Of a stretch of 64,000 nucleotides of DNA, positions 1 to 12,104 are shown piece after piece (position 1 is the first letter of the stretch; the number at the start of each line of letters is the position of its first letter). The stretch covers positions 4,161,485 through 4,225,484 of the forward strand of contig VZQC01005691.1 of assembly GCA_009823505.1 (NCBI GenBank), given 5' to 3'. The notes below the pieces were generated by a model. The model saw only the letters and a program-made list of their open reading frames with translations, had not been told where the DNA came from and did no database searches. Source of the stretch: Rhizomys pruinosus. Lineage: Eukaryota > Chordata > Mammalia > Rodentia > Spalacidae. The translations under genes and the position numbers were made by a program.

Positions 1-24
1 AAAAAAAAAAAAAAAAAAAAAAAA
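1..24. repeat. poly(A) tract at window edge
   Basis: An uninterrupted A run opens the window. It is probably the tail of a plus-strand SINE or LINE whose body lies outside the window, but nothing here shows which. Confidence 0.7.
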
Positions 25-272
25 GGAAATAAAGTTTATAGTTTTAAGTGCCTATATATAAAGCTCAAAGTGCTCTGTGCTGATGCAACTGTGTCCTACT
101 GCATTTTATATTATTCACTCAAATTTTAACTTGACATTTTAAATTTTTTAAATCCAAAGATGAAGATAGGGATAAATGTGCACATAAATACGAACATGCC
201 CACATCTGCATGTACACATATGTATACAGCTATTACACGTGTGCAAATATAGTTACAGAAAATACAAATATA

Positions 273-490
273 GAGGCTGAAGAGATGGCTCAGCAGTTAA
301 GAGCATGTATTGCTCTTGCAGAGGACTCAAGTTTGATTCCCAGCACCCGCATTGGTCAGGTCACAACTACATGTAACTCCAGTTCCAGAGAGATTTGACA
401 TGTCTGACCTCCATGGCACCTGCAGTCATGTGTACATGCCCACATACAGACACACATGTAGACACTTAATTTAAAGAATACTTAATAAAA
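273..490 (+). mobile_element. B2-type SINE, diverged
   Basis: It starts with a tRNA-like head containing 'gagatggctcagcagttaag' and continues with the 'ttgattcccagcacccgc' B-box region, 'ctccagttccag' and a CA-rich tail ending near 'aataaaat'. CpGs are lost and the 3' half is rearranged, so this is an older copy than those at 14.7, 23.2 and 27.2 kb. Confidence 0.85.
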
Positions 491-1227
491 TATGAATGTG
501 CCCATATCTGCATACATATACACATTTATGTAGTTGCTTTATATGTAAATACATATACATTTACATATACTCATTACCGCATGCAAACACAAGCATCTTT
601 GCACACATGAGGGACAGCTGAGGAGGTCCTAAAGTACTGACACCCAGCAGGTCCAGCTCTGACGGACACTCATGATTTGTTATATGCAGCTGATGCTTTG
701 GAAGATGTGATTTAGTAGTCACTGGTTATTTCAATTTACTCTTTTTGCGTTTTTAATTAGTAAATGAATCCCTCATGGTCAAATGATTAATTGCACAATA
801 ATTCACTGCAGTCCCTTCCTCTCCTATTTGTGCAGAGCACAGTGCGTAGAGAGTGTTTGGAATATGGGCTGGCATTATAAATTACAGCCATGCATTCACA
901 CGGCCCTCGTTCACATTGTGTCAGCACTTCCATTATAAACTCCCATTTTCAAGGTGCTTAAAAGTAAGCTGTGAAAATTCATTTTCGGATGGCAGCTGGC
1001 ATAGACGGTGTCCACCAGGGAGCAATGCTTTTAAACCAAGTTTGAGAATTTGCTTGGCCATTGTTGAAAGCCCACAAGAGATAAAGTTAGCACCTTTCTC
1101 AACTAATTCTGTCAAATAAAATAATTTTATACAGTCGTCCTCTGAGAGACAGTGATTCTGAGGTAATGCTACAAGGATGTTGATTTTACTTGTTTGGAAG
1201 GTTTAGAGATTGTTCAGGATTGTTTAT
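491..1227. other. Unique AT-rich sequence
   Basis: I see no repeat family, coding signal or RNA gene here. Short open frames lack recognisable protein features. Confidence 0.5.
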
Positions 1228-1350
1228 TTTGGGTTTGTTTTTGTTTGAGATGGTGTGGTGCCAAGTGTAGTCCAGGCTTTCCTTCAACTCACCAAAATCC
1301 TCCTGCCTCAACCTCCCCTGAGAGTGTCGGAAGTGTGGATGTGAGCCACT
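1228..1350 (-). mobile_element. B1-type SINE relic, antisense
   Basis: Antisense landmarks are visible: a 'gtttgagatggtgtggtgcc' start, 'gtccaggctttccttcaactc' and a 'cctcctgcctcaacctcccc' to 'gtgagccacta' end. The divergence is high, as expected of an old B1 or proto-B1. Confidence 0.6.
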
Positions 1351-3875
1351 ACATGCAGATAATGATGAACATCTTGCTTTCAACAGACTTTGTATGTTGT
1401 AATCATTTGGATTTAAAGAAGAATGTAGGTCAGTGGGTCCCTATTATTGTCATCATCCCTACTTCTGGCATATTCCTTTAGTGTGGTACATTTGCCTGGA
1501 TTAATGAACCTCTACTGATATAATATCATTAGCCAAAGCCCAGATTTCATTCAGATTTTCTTCAGTTTTACATAAAATCATCTTATTATCCCAGGATCCC
1601 ACTTTTCCTCAGGAAATACAAACAAACATCTACTCACCTCACATAGAATACCAAGACAGACCAAAGAAGCAATTTGTCCCAAATCTAGCTTGGTGAACCA
1701 ATAAATGTATCGGAATTACTTATAGGAGCATGGGTGCCTGAAAGACAGCTGCATTACCAGAAAGGCTTCACTTCTCAGCTTGAGTGACAGCTCCTGAAAG
1801 CTGCACCCTGGAGCTCCCTGTGCAGCTCGCAGGCAGCTCCACCACAGAGCCTATCTGCCTTCATGGAAATTGTCTAGTTCTTATATAGTCTTGGGAATGG
1901 GTCCTGTGAGGCCTGTAACTTTCTGAGCCTCCTGACCTTCCCTAGATTCCTGGGTCTGGTAAGCCAATCCCCTTCTTCCTGGAGGGAATGTTTCAATTTG
2001 GAGGCAATAGCTACACTGTATAATTAGTCCTCCTGTCTTCCTAGGCTCCTGCTGGTTGTGACCACACCAAGCTTTACCTAGCTTGGGTGGCCTTGATGTG
2101 ATGTCATCACAGGTGGCCAGACATCATGAAGGCATTCCTCTACCGGAGCCTGACTGCCCTTTGTAGTTCTTTTTGAGTTTTTGGATGGGGAAGGAAGATG
2201 ATACAGATGCAGCATTGGGCTCTTTGCTTCCTTTGGAGTTTGCGCACAGTGAGCTTGAGGACCCATGCTGATGCTGCCTTGAGCACTTGTCTTCCTGAGA
2301 TTTGTCAGGTATACTTACCGTAAGTTACTTCTCTCCTTTATATGCTGCATGTCGAGGAGGTCACTATGGACAGCCAGCCTACAGAAGGGGATAAATCATG
2401 TCCTCAGGACAGTGGAGTATTCACATACTTTATTAACAATTCTTATACATAGATTATTATTTTCTTTTCCTCATCTATTAATTGATTAGATTATATAGTA
2501 ATTCTAGTACAGATCTAGATGTTTTACAGTTTGGTTTATAAGCGAATACTATTTTATATAATTTGTATTCCTTCAGGTTTGGGGACTTCTGTCCATGGCC
2601 TGCAATTATGACAGGACTATTGCAGTCAGGCTGTTACAGGAGGATCTGTGCCTCCAGTATCCACAAGAGTCACCAATCCCTGTGCGGTGAGGCCTGTACT
2701 AATGAAGTTTCTATGTTCAATAACCTCCATGTAATGTAGTGAGAGAGACAACCTTCTATTTGTTGTGAGTGTAAACTACAGCATCCCATGTATAGTGGAA
2801 GAAGAGGAAGAGAAGGAGGAGCCATTGCCTATTTGAATGATAGTTACATATTATTGCAAGGATATTATCACCCGGGCTTTCAAGCACAAACTCAGTGTCA
2901 TATTGGGTAGAATCAGGGAGACTGGAACCCCTTTCTGGACATGGTCCGTTTTATGTTCCACTTTTGGTTAATATTTATTACTTTGAGCTTTTAAATGCTG
3001 TTAGTATATCTGCTTATGAGCCTACTCATCACATTGGTTACTAGTAGAATTTTTAATTTTGCCTTTTTTCCTTATTTTATATTTTTTAGTGAAAATTATT
3101 TACAATCTACATCAAGCAAATGGGCTTTTGAGTGTTTTGTTTGGTCATGTAAGATCATGGTTGGTCTAGCATGATTTATCAAGGCAACTGCTCAGCTCAG
3201 CAAGTAGAATCAATGTAAAGCTCAGGCCCATGTTGTACTCCTAGAATCCTTTACTTGTGTTTTTACCTACAGTCTGGAAGAAGGAGAAAACTTCCTTTTT
3301 ATTTCTTAGGTGAATTGTGTTTTTCTTTGACCAGTGTTTTCACAAAGATAATAACCTTTCAGAGTGTTAAAAAAGCATCTGCCCAGGTCCCTTTAGACAT
3401 TTTCACAGGAATTACAACCTGCACACTCCAAACCCCGACCACTGTCAGACGGGTGAGTGCCCTACTCTCTTGCTTTGGGTTGGAGATTCTGCCTTCTCTT
3501 TGCTAGCTTCTGGAGTTTACTTTGCAGGATTAGCATTCCAATGAAAATACTAATAAGTAGTAGTTTATTTGATAATTCAAAGGGTTTGTATTAGAAATAT
3601 GTCCACTTAATCTTAATCTACTAACTTGTTGGGAAGGTGAGGGAAGAATGACTTCTTGTGTGACAGGACCTTCCCTAGCCTGCCAGCTGCAGTGTATAAA
3701 TGTCAATCTGTACATGTTGTATCTCCATCAAGGTGATGGGAAACGATAACTTTTACAAAATGTGTAAACTACTAGTTAATATCCCTTGATAGCTTGAAGA
3801 ATATTGACCTCATAATTCTGTACAACTAGAAGAATTATACCTCTCTTATTGTGTTTAGTGTTTTATTTAAAACCT
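1351..3875. other. Unique sequence, no recognised feature
   Basis: This is mixed-composition DNA. Blocks near 2064-2400 and 2580-2720 look like old interspersed repeat or LTR material, but I could not match a family. No exon-like frame stands out. Confidence 0.4.
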
Positions 3876-4000
3876 CTGTTCCTCCCCTCTCAGTTCCCCC
3901 TTCCTCCCTTTCTTCTCCTTCCTTTCCTCTTCTCTTCCCTTTCTCATGCCTTCATTCCGTCCTTACTTCCTTACTTTTTTGTCCCCGCTCCCTCCATTCA
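3876..4000 (+). repeat. Polypyrimidine (TC-rich) tract
   Basis: The segment is almost only C and T, made of irregular cctt/tctt blocks. Low complexity explains the open frame that runs over it. Confidence 0.8.
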
Positions 4001-4599
4001 TTTTTGTTTTCGCTATCTAAATTTAACTGACTGGAACTATTTTCCCATGGTAAATTGTGCAGTTCTAGTGACCTTCATAGTCTGCTCTCCCTGGAACAGA
4101 TGCCATGGGACCTGTGGTAATGTGAGAATGTGCCACAGGAAAGGGCACAGGCAGGTGGAGACTTCTTCACAACACAATCCAGTGCAGGGGTGGGCTAAAA
4201 GGATGCTCACTTCCTGAAGTAAGTTCTTAGATGAATAAAAGGAAGAAAAATATTATACATATCAGAGGACTTTTAAAAGCCAGTTAAGTACAATTAAGCT
4301 GGGACCAGAGAGAGACAAAGTAGACGTGGAAGCATGGAAAACCTCTTGGGCAAAGCATTGGAAAGATGGCAAATGTCTCCTTAAACAGATTCATCAGACA
4401 GTAATTTATGCATGCACTTGATGTTTAAATTTAAATTATAGATGGTGTTCCCTAAAACAGGATCAAGGCATTCTTCTTTCTCCTTCTTTTCTTCTATTTA
4501 CTGGTGATTCTTTGTACATTTAACCAAGCTGACCTCTCTTTGCTTTTCTGTGAGGTGCTGAATGAATCAATGATGCTTTATGTGAGGCTTTAGCATATC

Positions 4600-4880
4600 C
4601 TATATACATGCATGTATGCACATACATGCACATGAATGTGTGTATAGGCATATATGCAAACATGTGTGTATGGGCGCATGTGTGTTCATGCATGCACGCA
4701 TGGTTTTGTGTGCCCATGTATATGTACATGTGCATTTCTGTGCCCCTATATATGTGTGTGTGCAGCATGTGAGTGTTAGGAGGGTGGGTACATAGGTATC
4801 TATGCCTGAGTGTCTATATGTGCACATGACTATGTGTGTTTGTGACTGTGTGTGATGTATGTGCACTCACACCTGTGTTT
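4600..4880. repeat. Degenerate TG/TGCA-rich low-complexity region
   Basis: Alternating purine-pyrimidine words (atgtgtgt, atgcac, gcatgc) repeat irregularly for about 280 bp. This is a decayed (TG)n microsatellite. The overlapping antisense frames rich in His, Thr, Met and Cys are a by-product of the composition. Confidence 0.75.
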
Positions 4881-5818
4881 ACATACTTGTGCCTGCATGC
4901 TTTTCTATAATTTTCTCTCAAGTGTCCATGATTTTGCTCTATTTGCCTGTCTATCCTTATCTCAGTTTATCACATGACTATTAATGTGGGCCAGGAGTCA
5001 ACAACAGAGGATCCGATCAGCCCAATGATTAGTCAAGGAAAAATAAATTAAAATAAACAGCACACAGTCATTAAAATGGAAAAAAAGAGGAGGTTTACCA
5101 ATCAAGCCTGGGTCAGTGGTGACCGGAAATCAATCCTGTCGATGGCTGTAGACAGCCCTGGGGCTGGCTGATTTCAGGTGTGTGCTTTCCCAGCTGGATG
5201 CCCAGGCCGCTCCCAGAACTGACCAGAGGTGGGGAAGAGACACCCAGGGCAGGCCACCTGTCACCCCAGCTGACCTCTGACCTAGAGCTGCTTCCGACTG
5301 TGCTGGATCACCCTCCCTGCCTCTACCTATATCACAAACTTGGCACCTTTCTGCAGTGGACAGTCTACCTGGCTGATAACATGACTGTCTGAAGCATCTG
5401 TAGTAGTTAGTGCCCCAAGACTCAAAACAGACTCAAGGAGGAAAGTAACAAGAACCCCTCTTCTGGTCTCCATTTGAAGATGCACGTTTGCTAGACAAAG
5501 CTGGACAAGCAGATCCATGGGTGCTGTCATCGCTCTGGAGTTGAGTGTGGCCCCGCCCCGAATGTTTTCAGTATGAACATTGAGTATGCACAAGGATGAA
5601 AGCCGCGGTTGGTACCCAGTGGTGTGTGGCCACCCCCTCTGCTGTTCAAATTCCCGTCCCTGCTGGGCCTCCGTTCTTCCGCTCCTCTTCGTGCAGCTCT
5701 CCATCCCTCAGATGCCCACCCCTACTCTTGCTCAGCACTCAAAATAGTTTATCATTTATCTCTTTGTTCAAACCAATGGATTAAAAAAAAAAAAACCCAA
5801 ACTGCCCCAGAAGAACAA
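4881..5818. other. Unique sequence
   Basis: No repeat or gene was recognised. GC content rises after about 5,500, leading into the CpG-retaining segment that follows. Confidence 0.45.
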
Positions 5819-6350
5819 AAGTGACTTGTGTGGCGCTGTGATCAATACGCCAGGCAGCACATCCCCTGACCGCCTGGTGTGTGAGGCTGTAGCCGGGCGG
5901 CCGCCCAGCATGGAGCAGGGCCCCTGGAAGGTTCGCCCATCGCACCACCCCAGCCAGCTGGAGGCTAAGCAGACAGATCGTCCCAGCCACCGCAGCCCAG
6001 AGCCAATGATTTTTACATCAAGCTGTCTGATGTACTGCGCGGCCGCCCACCAATCCCTTCTTGATATTGATCCGGCCCTAAATGAGGCTCCCCTGCTCTG
6101 TACCATGAGCAATAATTAAAAAAGCAGCACATTGATTTTAACTAATATTATGAAGGCTCTGGATGCGCACATGCTTACAAAATAGTGGGCTTCACCATCC
6201 TTCACTGCGACAAAGAATTCTGATTATCGCTTGAACACAGGCAAGAGAAATGTGTCTCCAAGTGATCTGTCAAAACTTATACTAGCTCTGTTTTATTATA
6301 AACATTATTTCAATATAAGCGGAGTATTTTTTTCTTCCTTAAGACTTCCA
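5819..6350. promoter_or_regulatory. CpG-retaining segment, candidate conserved noncoding element
   Basis: About 14 CpGs fall within roughly 260 bp (5,825-6,085) while the flanks have very few outside young SINEs. Two gcggccgc octamers occur: one at 5896 inside the 12-bp palindrome gggcggccgccc (5895-5906) and one at 6038-6045. The 3' part (6,080-6,350) is AT-rich and contains TAAT/ATTA homeodomain-type words such as 'aataattaaa' and 'actaatattatg'. No SINE or LINE match is visible. A CpG-rich core with an AT-rich homeodomain-motif flank is typical of developmental enhancers or orphan CpG islands. This is inference from composition only. Confidence 0.4.
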
Positions 6351-6396
6351 GATATTAAATCAAAGCATGCCTAAATGTGAGGATAAAGTGTGAGGA

Positions 6397-6422
6397 ATAT
6401 ATATATATATATATATATATAT
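6397..6422. repeat. (AT)n microsatellite
   Basis: A perfect AT dinucleotide run of 13 units. Confidence 0.95.
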
Positions 6423-6555
6423 CAAATCTGGTCTGGAGAGTAAAACTTACCTTCATAATCTATACGTTACTGAAAGTAAAATATATATTTTATTCTTCAG
6501 TTTTGAAGGTAAATAAATTTATTAATGAATGCTCAATACTCTGTTTTGATAACAA

Positions 6556-6835
6556 AAACTTAGAAGATAGCTCAGTGGGTAAAAATGCTTGCCTTGTAAA
6601 CATAAAGACTCACATAGAAAGTCAAGTGTGGGGCTTTGGCTTATAATCCCAGTGCTGGGAAGGAAGAGATGGAAACATCTCTGGAGCTCACTGCCAGCCT
6701 AACCTACTTGATAAATTTCAGACCAGTGAGAGACCCTGTCTTATCAAACAATGTAGTCACTACCTAATGAATGGCACCTCCAGCCTTCACAGACATGTGC
6801 ACATGCAAGTGTGCAGAGACACACTTACAAGAATA
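6556..6835 (+). mobile_element. B4 SINE (ID-B1 fusion)
   Basis: An ID-like head, 'gctcagtgggtaaaaatgct', is followed by a B1-like body ('ataatcccagtgctgggaag', 'ctggagctcactgccagcc', 'gtgagagaccctgtctta') and a CA-rich tail. This order is diagnostic of rodent B4. Confidence 0.8.
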
Positions 6836-9800
6836 TGTAATTCATACACACGAACACAGATGAAACATTTAAATTTAAAATGACTCTTTAACCTTCTTAT
6901 AACCCACACTAACTTCACCCCAAGCCACATATGAAAAGAAAGTAAAATAAAGTATGTTAACATCTCACAGCATCGGCAGCTCCTAGAAATCAGTCTATTA
7001 GCAGGATGTGGGTAGTGGGGCCAGAAACACAAAGTTAAAGCAACTGGGCACTTCTGTAAATGGGTCACATTTTTCTATGGTGGCAGAATTATCCAGCATT
7101 AGTTAGGAATCTCTTCACCATCCCACGTCCCTCTGCAGAGACCCAAAGTCTATGGGGAAGTATGAACATAAGTTGTCCTTTCAACCATTAAGGCAATTGG
7201 AAATTGTGCCTGTGTGGAAGGTCTAGGACATATCAGTGCCTGACTCTACACCTCTTATGTGAGAAATGTACTTAAGAGATGCAGAAGGAAGAGACATCAC
7301 TTTAGCAGATAGCAAAATACATCTAAAGCCTAGTAATTTAAATAAGTACTATTGATAAATTACTGACAGGTAAAAAATCTCAGAATATACCTTAGTACTT
7401 AGAAGAGTGTCATACAGTAAGCATCTGAGGCAAGGTACTACCAGATGCTTCAGAATCTTTCTCAGCACATCTAGTTGACACTGGTCACCTGGCCAGACAC
7501 AACTTTCAAAGACTGGGGAACTTAATTGGCCATCGTTTAACTATCACTTTCCTGTTTGCTCATTTGTAAAGAGAAGCGGGTTAAGCATAGGTAAGAGATG
7601 ATAGATTCTGCCCTGTGGCGTTCTCAGTCTTGCTGTCCATTGTACACCACAGTGACCCCTACCAGGAAAAACCCTTGGCTTTGCCTTTGCTTTTCATTAT
7701 CAACACACACTCAGCCACTGCACAAAAATATTAATTGGAAAATTCTAAATGTGTACAATACCTGCGTTTTAAGTTCCATGTTGTCCTGAGTAGTGTCCTG
7801 AGTAATATCACCCTGCCATACACCCATCCTTTGGGAATAAGAACAATTCCTTTGCCCAACATGTGTCCACAGTGGGCACTCCCTTCCCGTGACACTGGAT
7901 GGGCATCTTACTCTTCAGGGTAGTTGCCGCATGTCCCTTTTTCACATGTAGGCCTTGGAACTGTCTCTGGTTGCAAGTACAACCACAGAGGTCTCATAAG
8001 AGTTCACAGCAGATAAGAGGGACCGCTGGATGTAGAAATTCAACTCATCTTTCCTTCTGTGCTATGGTAATGGCCCAGGTTGCCTATGATGGATTGTTAT
8101 TGCCTTTACAGTAACACAAGCCTGAATATTCACAACTAGATATGTCTATCCCATTTCTCAGGATAGCATTTCCCCTTAACAAATATTCCACAAACAAAAG
8201 GGAATCATCAATATGGTCCTGCAGCAATTGTTTAGAGAATGAGGTCAAGATAGATCTGGGCTTCATATTACATAGGAAACTTAACGTGGTACCTGTAAAC
8301 TGTCCACAAAAGTACATTCAGAAGCTTCCCATAGGAAAGGGGACAAGTCAGATGAAACTTCCCTGGATGGACCATAGTAAACAATTCTGGGTTTGATGTT
8401 TTCCTACAGCATGCAATTTGGTCTCCATGGATTTGACACAGGTGCAGCATAGGCAGAAAGAAGGAGGGGCCAGGGCAAAGTCCCAGAAACAAGTAGAGTG
8501 AGGTTTTCTTGATATCAAGGCAGGTCCCAGGGGCTGGAGAGGATAGGGGAGAGATGAAAGTATCAAAAAAAGGCTCAATGGGAAATTTTTTTCAACAAAT
8601 ATTCTATGACAGTTGACAATCCATATGCAACAAGGTACAGTAGAACTTTGCCTCATGTCTTGCACAAAAATTACCAAAAATTGATCCATAGCTAAATGTA
8701 AATGTACAAAAATATTTGAAAATCAATCAATTGTTAATTATCTTGTTTTGGGTAATCACTTCTTAGATATGATATAAAAAGCAAATAGATAAAATAACTC
8801 TAATATTTTTTCTTTTCACAATAAAAAGAAAACATTACAAAATGACAAGGACAAGACAGAGCAAGAAAAAGGGGGGGGCGATTTCCATTTCTCTTCTGGT
8901 GAATCGATCTGCAGGGCCTGGTATGTAAATCTCTTTTTCATTTTCTTTTTCTTTTTCTTTCTTCTTTTCTTACTGTTTCAGGGCCGCCAGAAGGATAAGT
9001 ATTTAGTGGCTCATCCAGGAAGCCTTGAGTTCTCAGCTGAGAAAGACTCTGGTTAATTTTGGGGGAGGGGGTTAATCCCTAAACTGCCTAGTCAATTTCT
9101 AGCTCCTGTTTAGTTATGTTACCCTCTGAAAAGTGTCACCCCAATTGCCAGAAGGGAATCGGGACACCGACTGCTGTGATTTCCACCATGCTGAAAAGAT
9201 GGATGTAGCAGTTGGGGTATCCCCCATTCAGAGGGTCTATCTAAAAGACCCCCAAAAGCATAACTATAAAGCAGGGAAAAAAAGTCTGTGACTGGTGCCT
9301 GTGAAAGTGAAGTGAAGGGAGGAGTAGTTAGGTACATGATCTAGGCAGGGAACCAGGAGAAATAAGAACAGGGTGAGTTCCAATGTCCAACTTAAAAGTC
9401 CATTGAGTTTCATAACATGGGGTTTCAAAGCATCCATTTATTAGGTTTCTCCTTTCTGTTCATTTGGCCATGATGTCTGGACTCAGAATCTGTTTTCCAG
9501 CCATTTTAATAGTCAGGCTATGAGTTTTCACTTAGATAGTTGCTAAAAAGAAAGAGGAAACTTTATTACTGAGCATTAATTGAGAATAATAGTGGACTTG
9601 TCCTTTGGCTGCAGGTGACCCTACTCTGTTAATCAAGGTCAAGATCTAGGGTGTTAGGCCTGTTTAACACTGTTTCATATAACTTTAAGCCTAATATCTG
9701 GAGGCACAATTTTTCAGGCTTTACAAGAAATATACTGACTATTTATCTTTTGGATATACTTTCTTTTTGGGTGCTCAGATTCACACAATTAGCCCAGATT

Positions 9801-10232
9801 AACCAAACTTTGTTTTCTCAAGGTCAATTGAGGTCTTCAGGGATCACTTGGGTTTTTAAGGGGGGGGGGGAGGTACCTGTCTCCTTCTGTACATTCTTAA
9901 CCAGTTTCATCTACCAAAGACAAGATCAGGTCTTGCTAGACCAGTCTTCCCTTTGGAGTACAAGGTGACTTTCCTCTATGTTGACCTTTCTCTTTGTAGA
10001 CTGGACACTGGCTGCGGTTCTGTTAGTGGATCTCCAAGACTTCCCTGCATAGGAAGCCTGGTGACTCACAAAAGCTAAATTAAATGCTAAATTAAATGGA
10101 CTTGAAACTAAAACCTGTGTTTAAAGAAATTTGTATCTGATAAAGGTCTTGCATACAGAATATATTTTAAAAGCAAAGATTTTTTTCCCCATATCCAAAA
10201 ATAGACTTTAATTTCTTTTTTTTTTTTTTTTT
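6836..10232. other. Mostly unique sequence with short homopolymer and TC tracts
   Basis: No gene was recognised. Local low-complexity items are a poly(G) run near 8,871, a TC-rich tract at 8,938-8,971 and a poly(G) run near 9,860. A short direct repeat, 'gctaaattaaat', occurs twice at about 10,073-10,098. The 9,440-9,990 part may be an old LTR or LINE remnant, but I cannot name it. Confidence 0.4.
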
Positions 10233-10327
10233 GGTCTTTTTGAGACAGAGTCTCCCTGTAGCTCTGGCTGTCCTGGAAGTCACTCTGTAGACCAGGCTGG
10301 TCTTGAAGTCACAGAGATCTGCCCGCC
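10233..10327 (-). mobile_element. B1 fragment, antisense (left arm of inverted pair)
   Basis: It reads 'gagacagagtctccctgtag' through 'cagagatctgcccgcct', which is the 3' two-thirds of B1 in antisense. It abuts a sense B1. The same structure recurs at 11,104-11,198 in unit 2. Confidence 0.9.
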
Positions 10328-10475
10328 TGGTGATGCACGCCTTTAATCCTAGCACTCGGGAGGCAGAGGCTGGTGGATCTTTGTGAGTTCAAGGCCAGCC
10401 TGGTCTACAGTGTGAGTTCCACGACAACTGGAGCTACAGGGAGACCGTGTATCGAAAAGACCAAAGAAAAGATTA
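10328..10475 (+). mobile_element. B1 SINE, sense (right arm of inverted pair)
   Basis: It runs from 'gatgcacgcctttaatccta' to 'gagaccgtgtatcgaaaaga' and a short A-rich tail. The 5' end is missing where it meets the antisense B1. The duplicate copy is at 11,199-11,346. Confidence 0.9.
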
Positions 10476-10525
10476 AAACAAAAAGCAAAGATTATAACTC
10501 AATGATAAAATTTTCAATAACTAGT

Positions 10526-10649
10526 AGCTGGGTGTGTTGGCATTTGTCTTTAATCCCAGCACTTGGGAGGCAGAGGCAGGTAGATCTTTGTGTGTTCCAG
10601 GCCACCTGGGGCTACAGGGAGGCCCTGTCTCCAAAAGACCAAAAAAAAA
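10526..10649 (+). mobile_element. B1 SINE, sense
   Basis: It begins 'agctgggtgtgttggcattt', has 'aatcccagcacttgggaggc', an internal deletion around 'ttccaggccacctggg', and ends 'gtctccaaaagacc' plus poly(A). Its duplicate is at 11,397-11,520. Confidence 0.9.
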
Positions 10650-11103
10650 AACACCACCACCAACAACAACAAAAAACCCACCTCAATAACTATAATGAAA
10701 GGCAAAGGATTTGAATAAATATTAGTCCAAATAATTCACACGAATGGCCAAGCTGCAGGTGAAGGGGTTCTGCCAATCACTGATCATTACAAAAATACAA
10801 ACTAGCCACAGCAAGTGACATGTCCTGCCTACTGGCTGTAATGAAAGACAGAGAAAATGATCAGTGTCAGCAAAGCACATGGAGAAACTGAGGCCCCTGT
10901 GCACTGTCAAGAGTAATATAAATTGTCAAAATTTCAAATTCACAGAAAGCACTTTGTGAGATTAAAAAATGTTTGTATTGACTCTTTGAGAATTTCATAT
11001 TTTGAGCATAATCAGACACCCTCCTCCATTCCTAGCCCCATTTACTACCTGCCTCCAATGTCAAGTATTCTATTAATTTATTTGATTATTATTATTTTTT
11101 TTT

Positions 11104-11972
11104 GGTCTTTTTGAGACAGAGTCTCCCTGTAGCTCTGGCTGTCCTGGAAGTCACTCTGTAGACCAGGCTGGTCTTGAAGTCACAGAGATCTGCCCGCCTG
11201 GTGATGCACGCCTTTAATCCTAGCACTCGGGAGGCAGAGGCTGGTGGATCTTTGTGAGTTCAAGGCCAGCCTGGTCTACAGTGTGAGTTCCACGACAACT
11301 GGAGCTACAGGGAGACCGTGTATCGAAAAGACCAAAGAAAAGATTAAAACAAAAAGCAAAGATTATAACTCAATGATAAAATTTTCAATAACTAGTAGCT
11401 GGGTGTGTTGGCATTTGTCTTTAATCCCAGCACTTGGGAGGCAGAGGCAGGTAGATCTTTGTGTGTTCCAGGCCACCTGGGGCTACAGGGAGGCCCTGTC
11501 TCCAAAAGACCAAAAAAAAACACCACCAACAACAACAACAAAAAACCCACCTCAATAACTATAATGAAAGGCAAAGGATTTGAATAAATATTAGTCCAAA
11601 TAATTCACACGAATGGCCAAGCTGCAGGTGAAGGGGTTCTGCCAATCACTGATCATTACAAAAATACAAACTAGCCACAGCAAGTGACATGTCCTGCCTA
11701 CTGGCTGTAATGAAAGACAGAGAAAATGATCAGTGTCAGCAAAGCACATGGAGAAACTGAGGCCCCTGTGCACTGTCAAGAGTAATATAAATTGTCAAAA
11801 TTTCAAATTCACAGAAAGCACTTTGTGAGATTAAAAAATGTTTGTATTGACTCTTTGAGAATTTCATATTTTGAGCATAATCAGACACCCTCCTCCATTC
11901 CTAGCCCCATTTACTACCTGCCTCCAATGTCAAGTATTCTATTAATTTATTTGATTATTATTATTTTTTTTT
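11104..11972. repeat. Tandem segmental duplication, unit 2 (869 bp)
   Basis: This is a near-identical copy of the preceding unit. It is followed directly by a third antisense B1 (11,973 on) that shares the 'ggtctttttgagacag' start but then diverges ('ggtctccctgtagcccc'). The left flank of unit 2 ('gattattattattttt') matches the left flank of that third B1, as expected for unequal crossing-over between two B1 copies. Confidence 0.93.
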
Positions 11973-12104
11973 GGTCTTTTTGAGACAGGGTCTCCCTGTA
12001 GCCCCAGCTGTCCTAGAACTCACTCTGTAGACCAGGCTGGCCTTGAACTCACAAAGATACGCCTCCCTCTGCCTCCCAAGTGCTAGGATTAAAGGCCAGC
12101 TTAT
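11973..12104 (-). mobile_element. B1 SINE, antisense
   Basis: The T-tract is followed by 'gagacagggtctccctgtag', 'tgtagaccaggctggccttg' and 'gtgctaggattaaaggc'. Flanking 'attaatttattt' copies near 11,942 and 12,107 are a plausible target-site duplication. This copy is the probable downstream partner in the 870-bp duplication. Confidence 0.9.

Larger units (their letters stand above)
10233..11103. repeat. Tandem segmental duplication, unit 1 (871 bp)
   Basis: The unit begins at 'ggtctttttgagacagag' and repeats immediately downstream. It contains an inverted B1 pair, a sense B1, a CAC/CAA-rich stretch, and about 390 bp of unique and LINE-like sequence. The only differences I noticed between units 1 and 2 are small length changes in the A-run and CCA/CAA region near 10,641-10,675. 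The junction coincides with antisense B1 starts. Confidence 0.93.

Noticed and set aside
9440..9990. Possible LTR remnant
   Set aside because: The texture is repeat-like, but I could not find TG...CA ends, a polyadenylation layout or a known family, so it is left unnamed.
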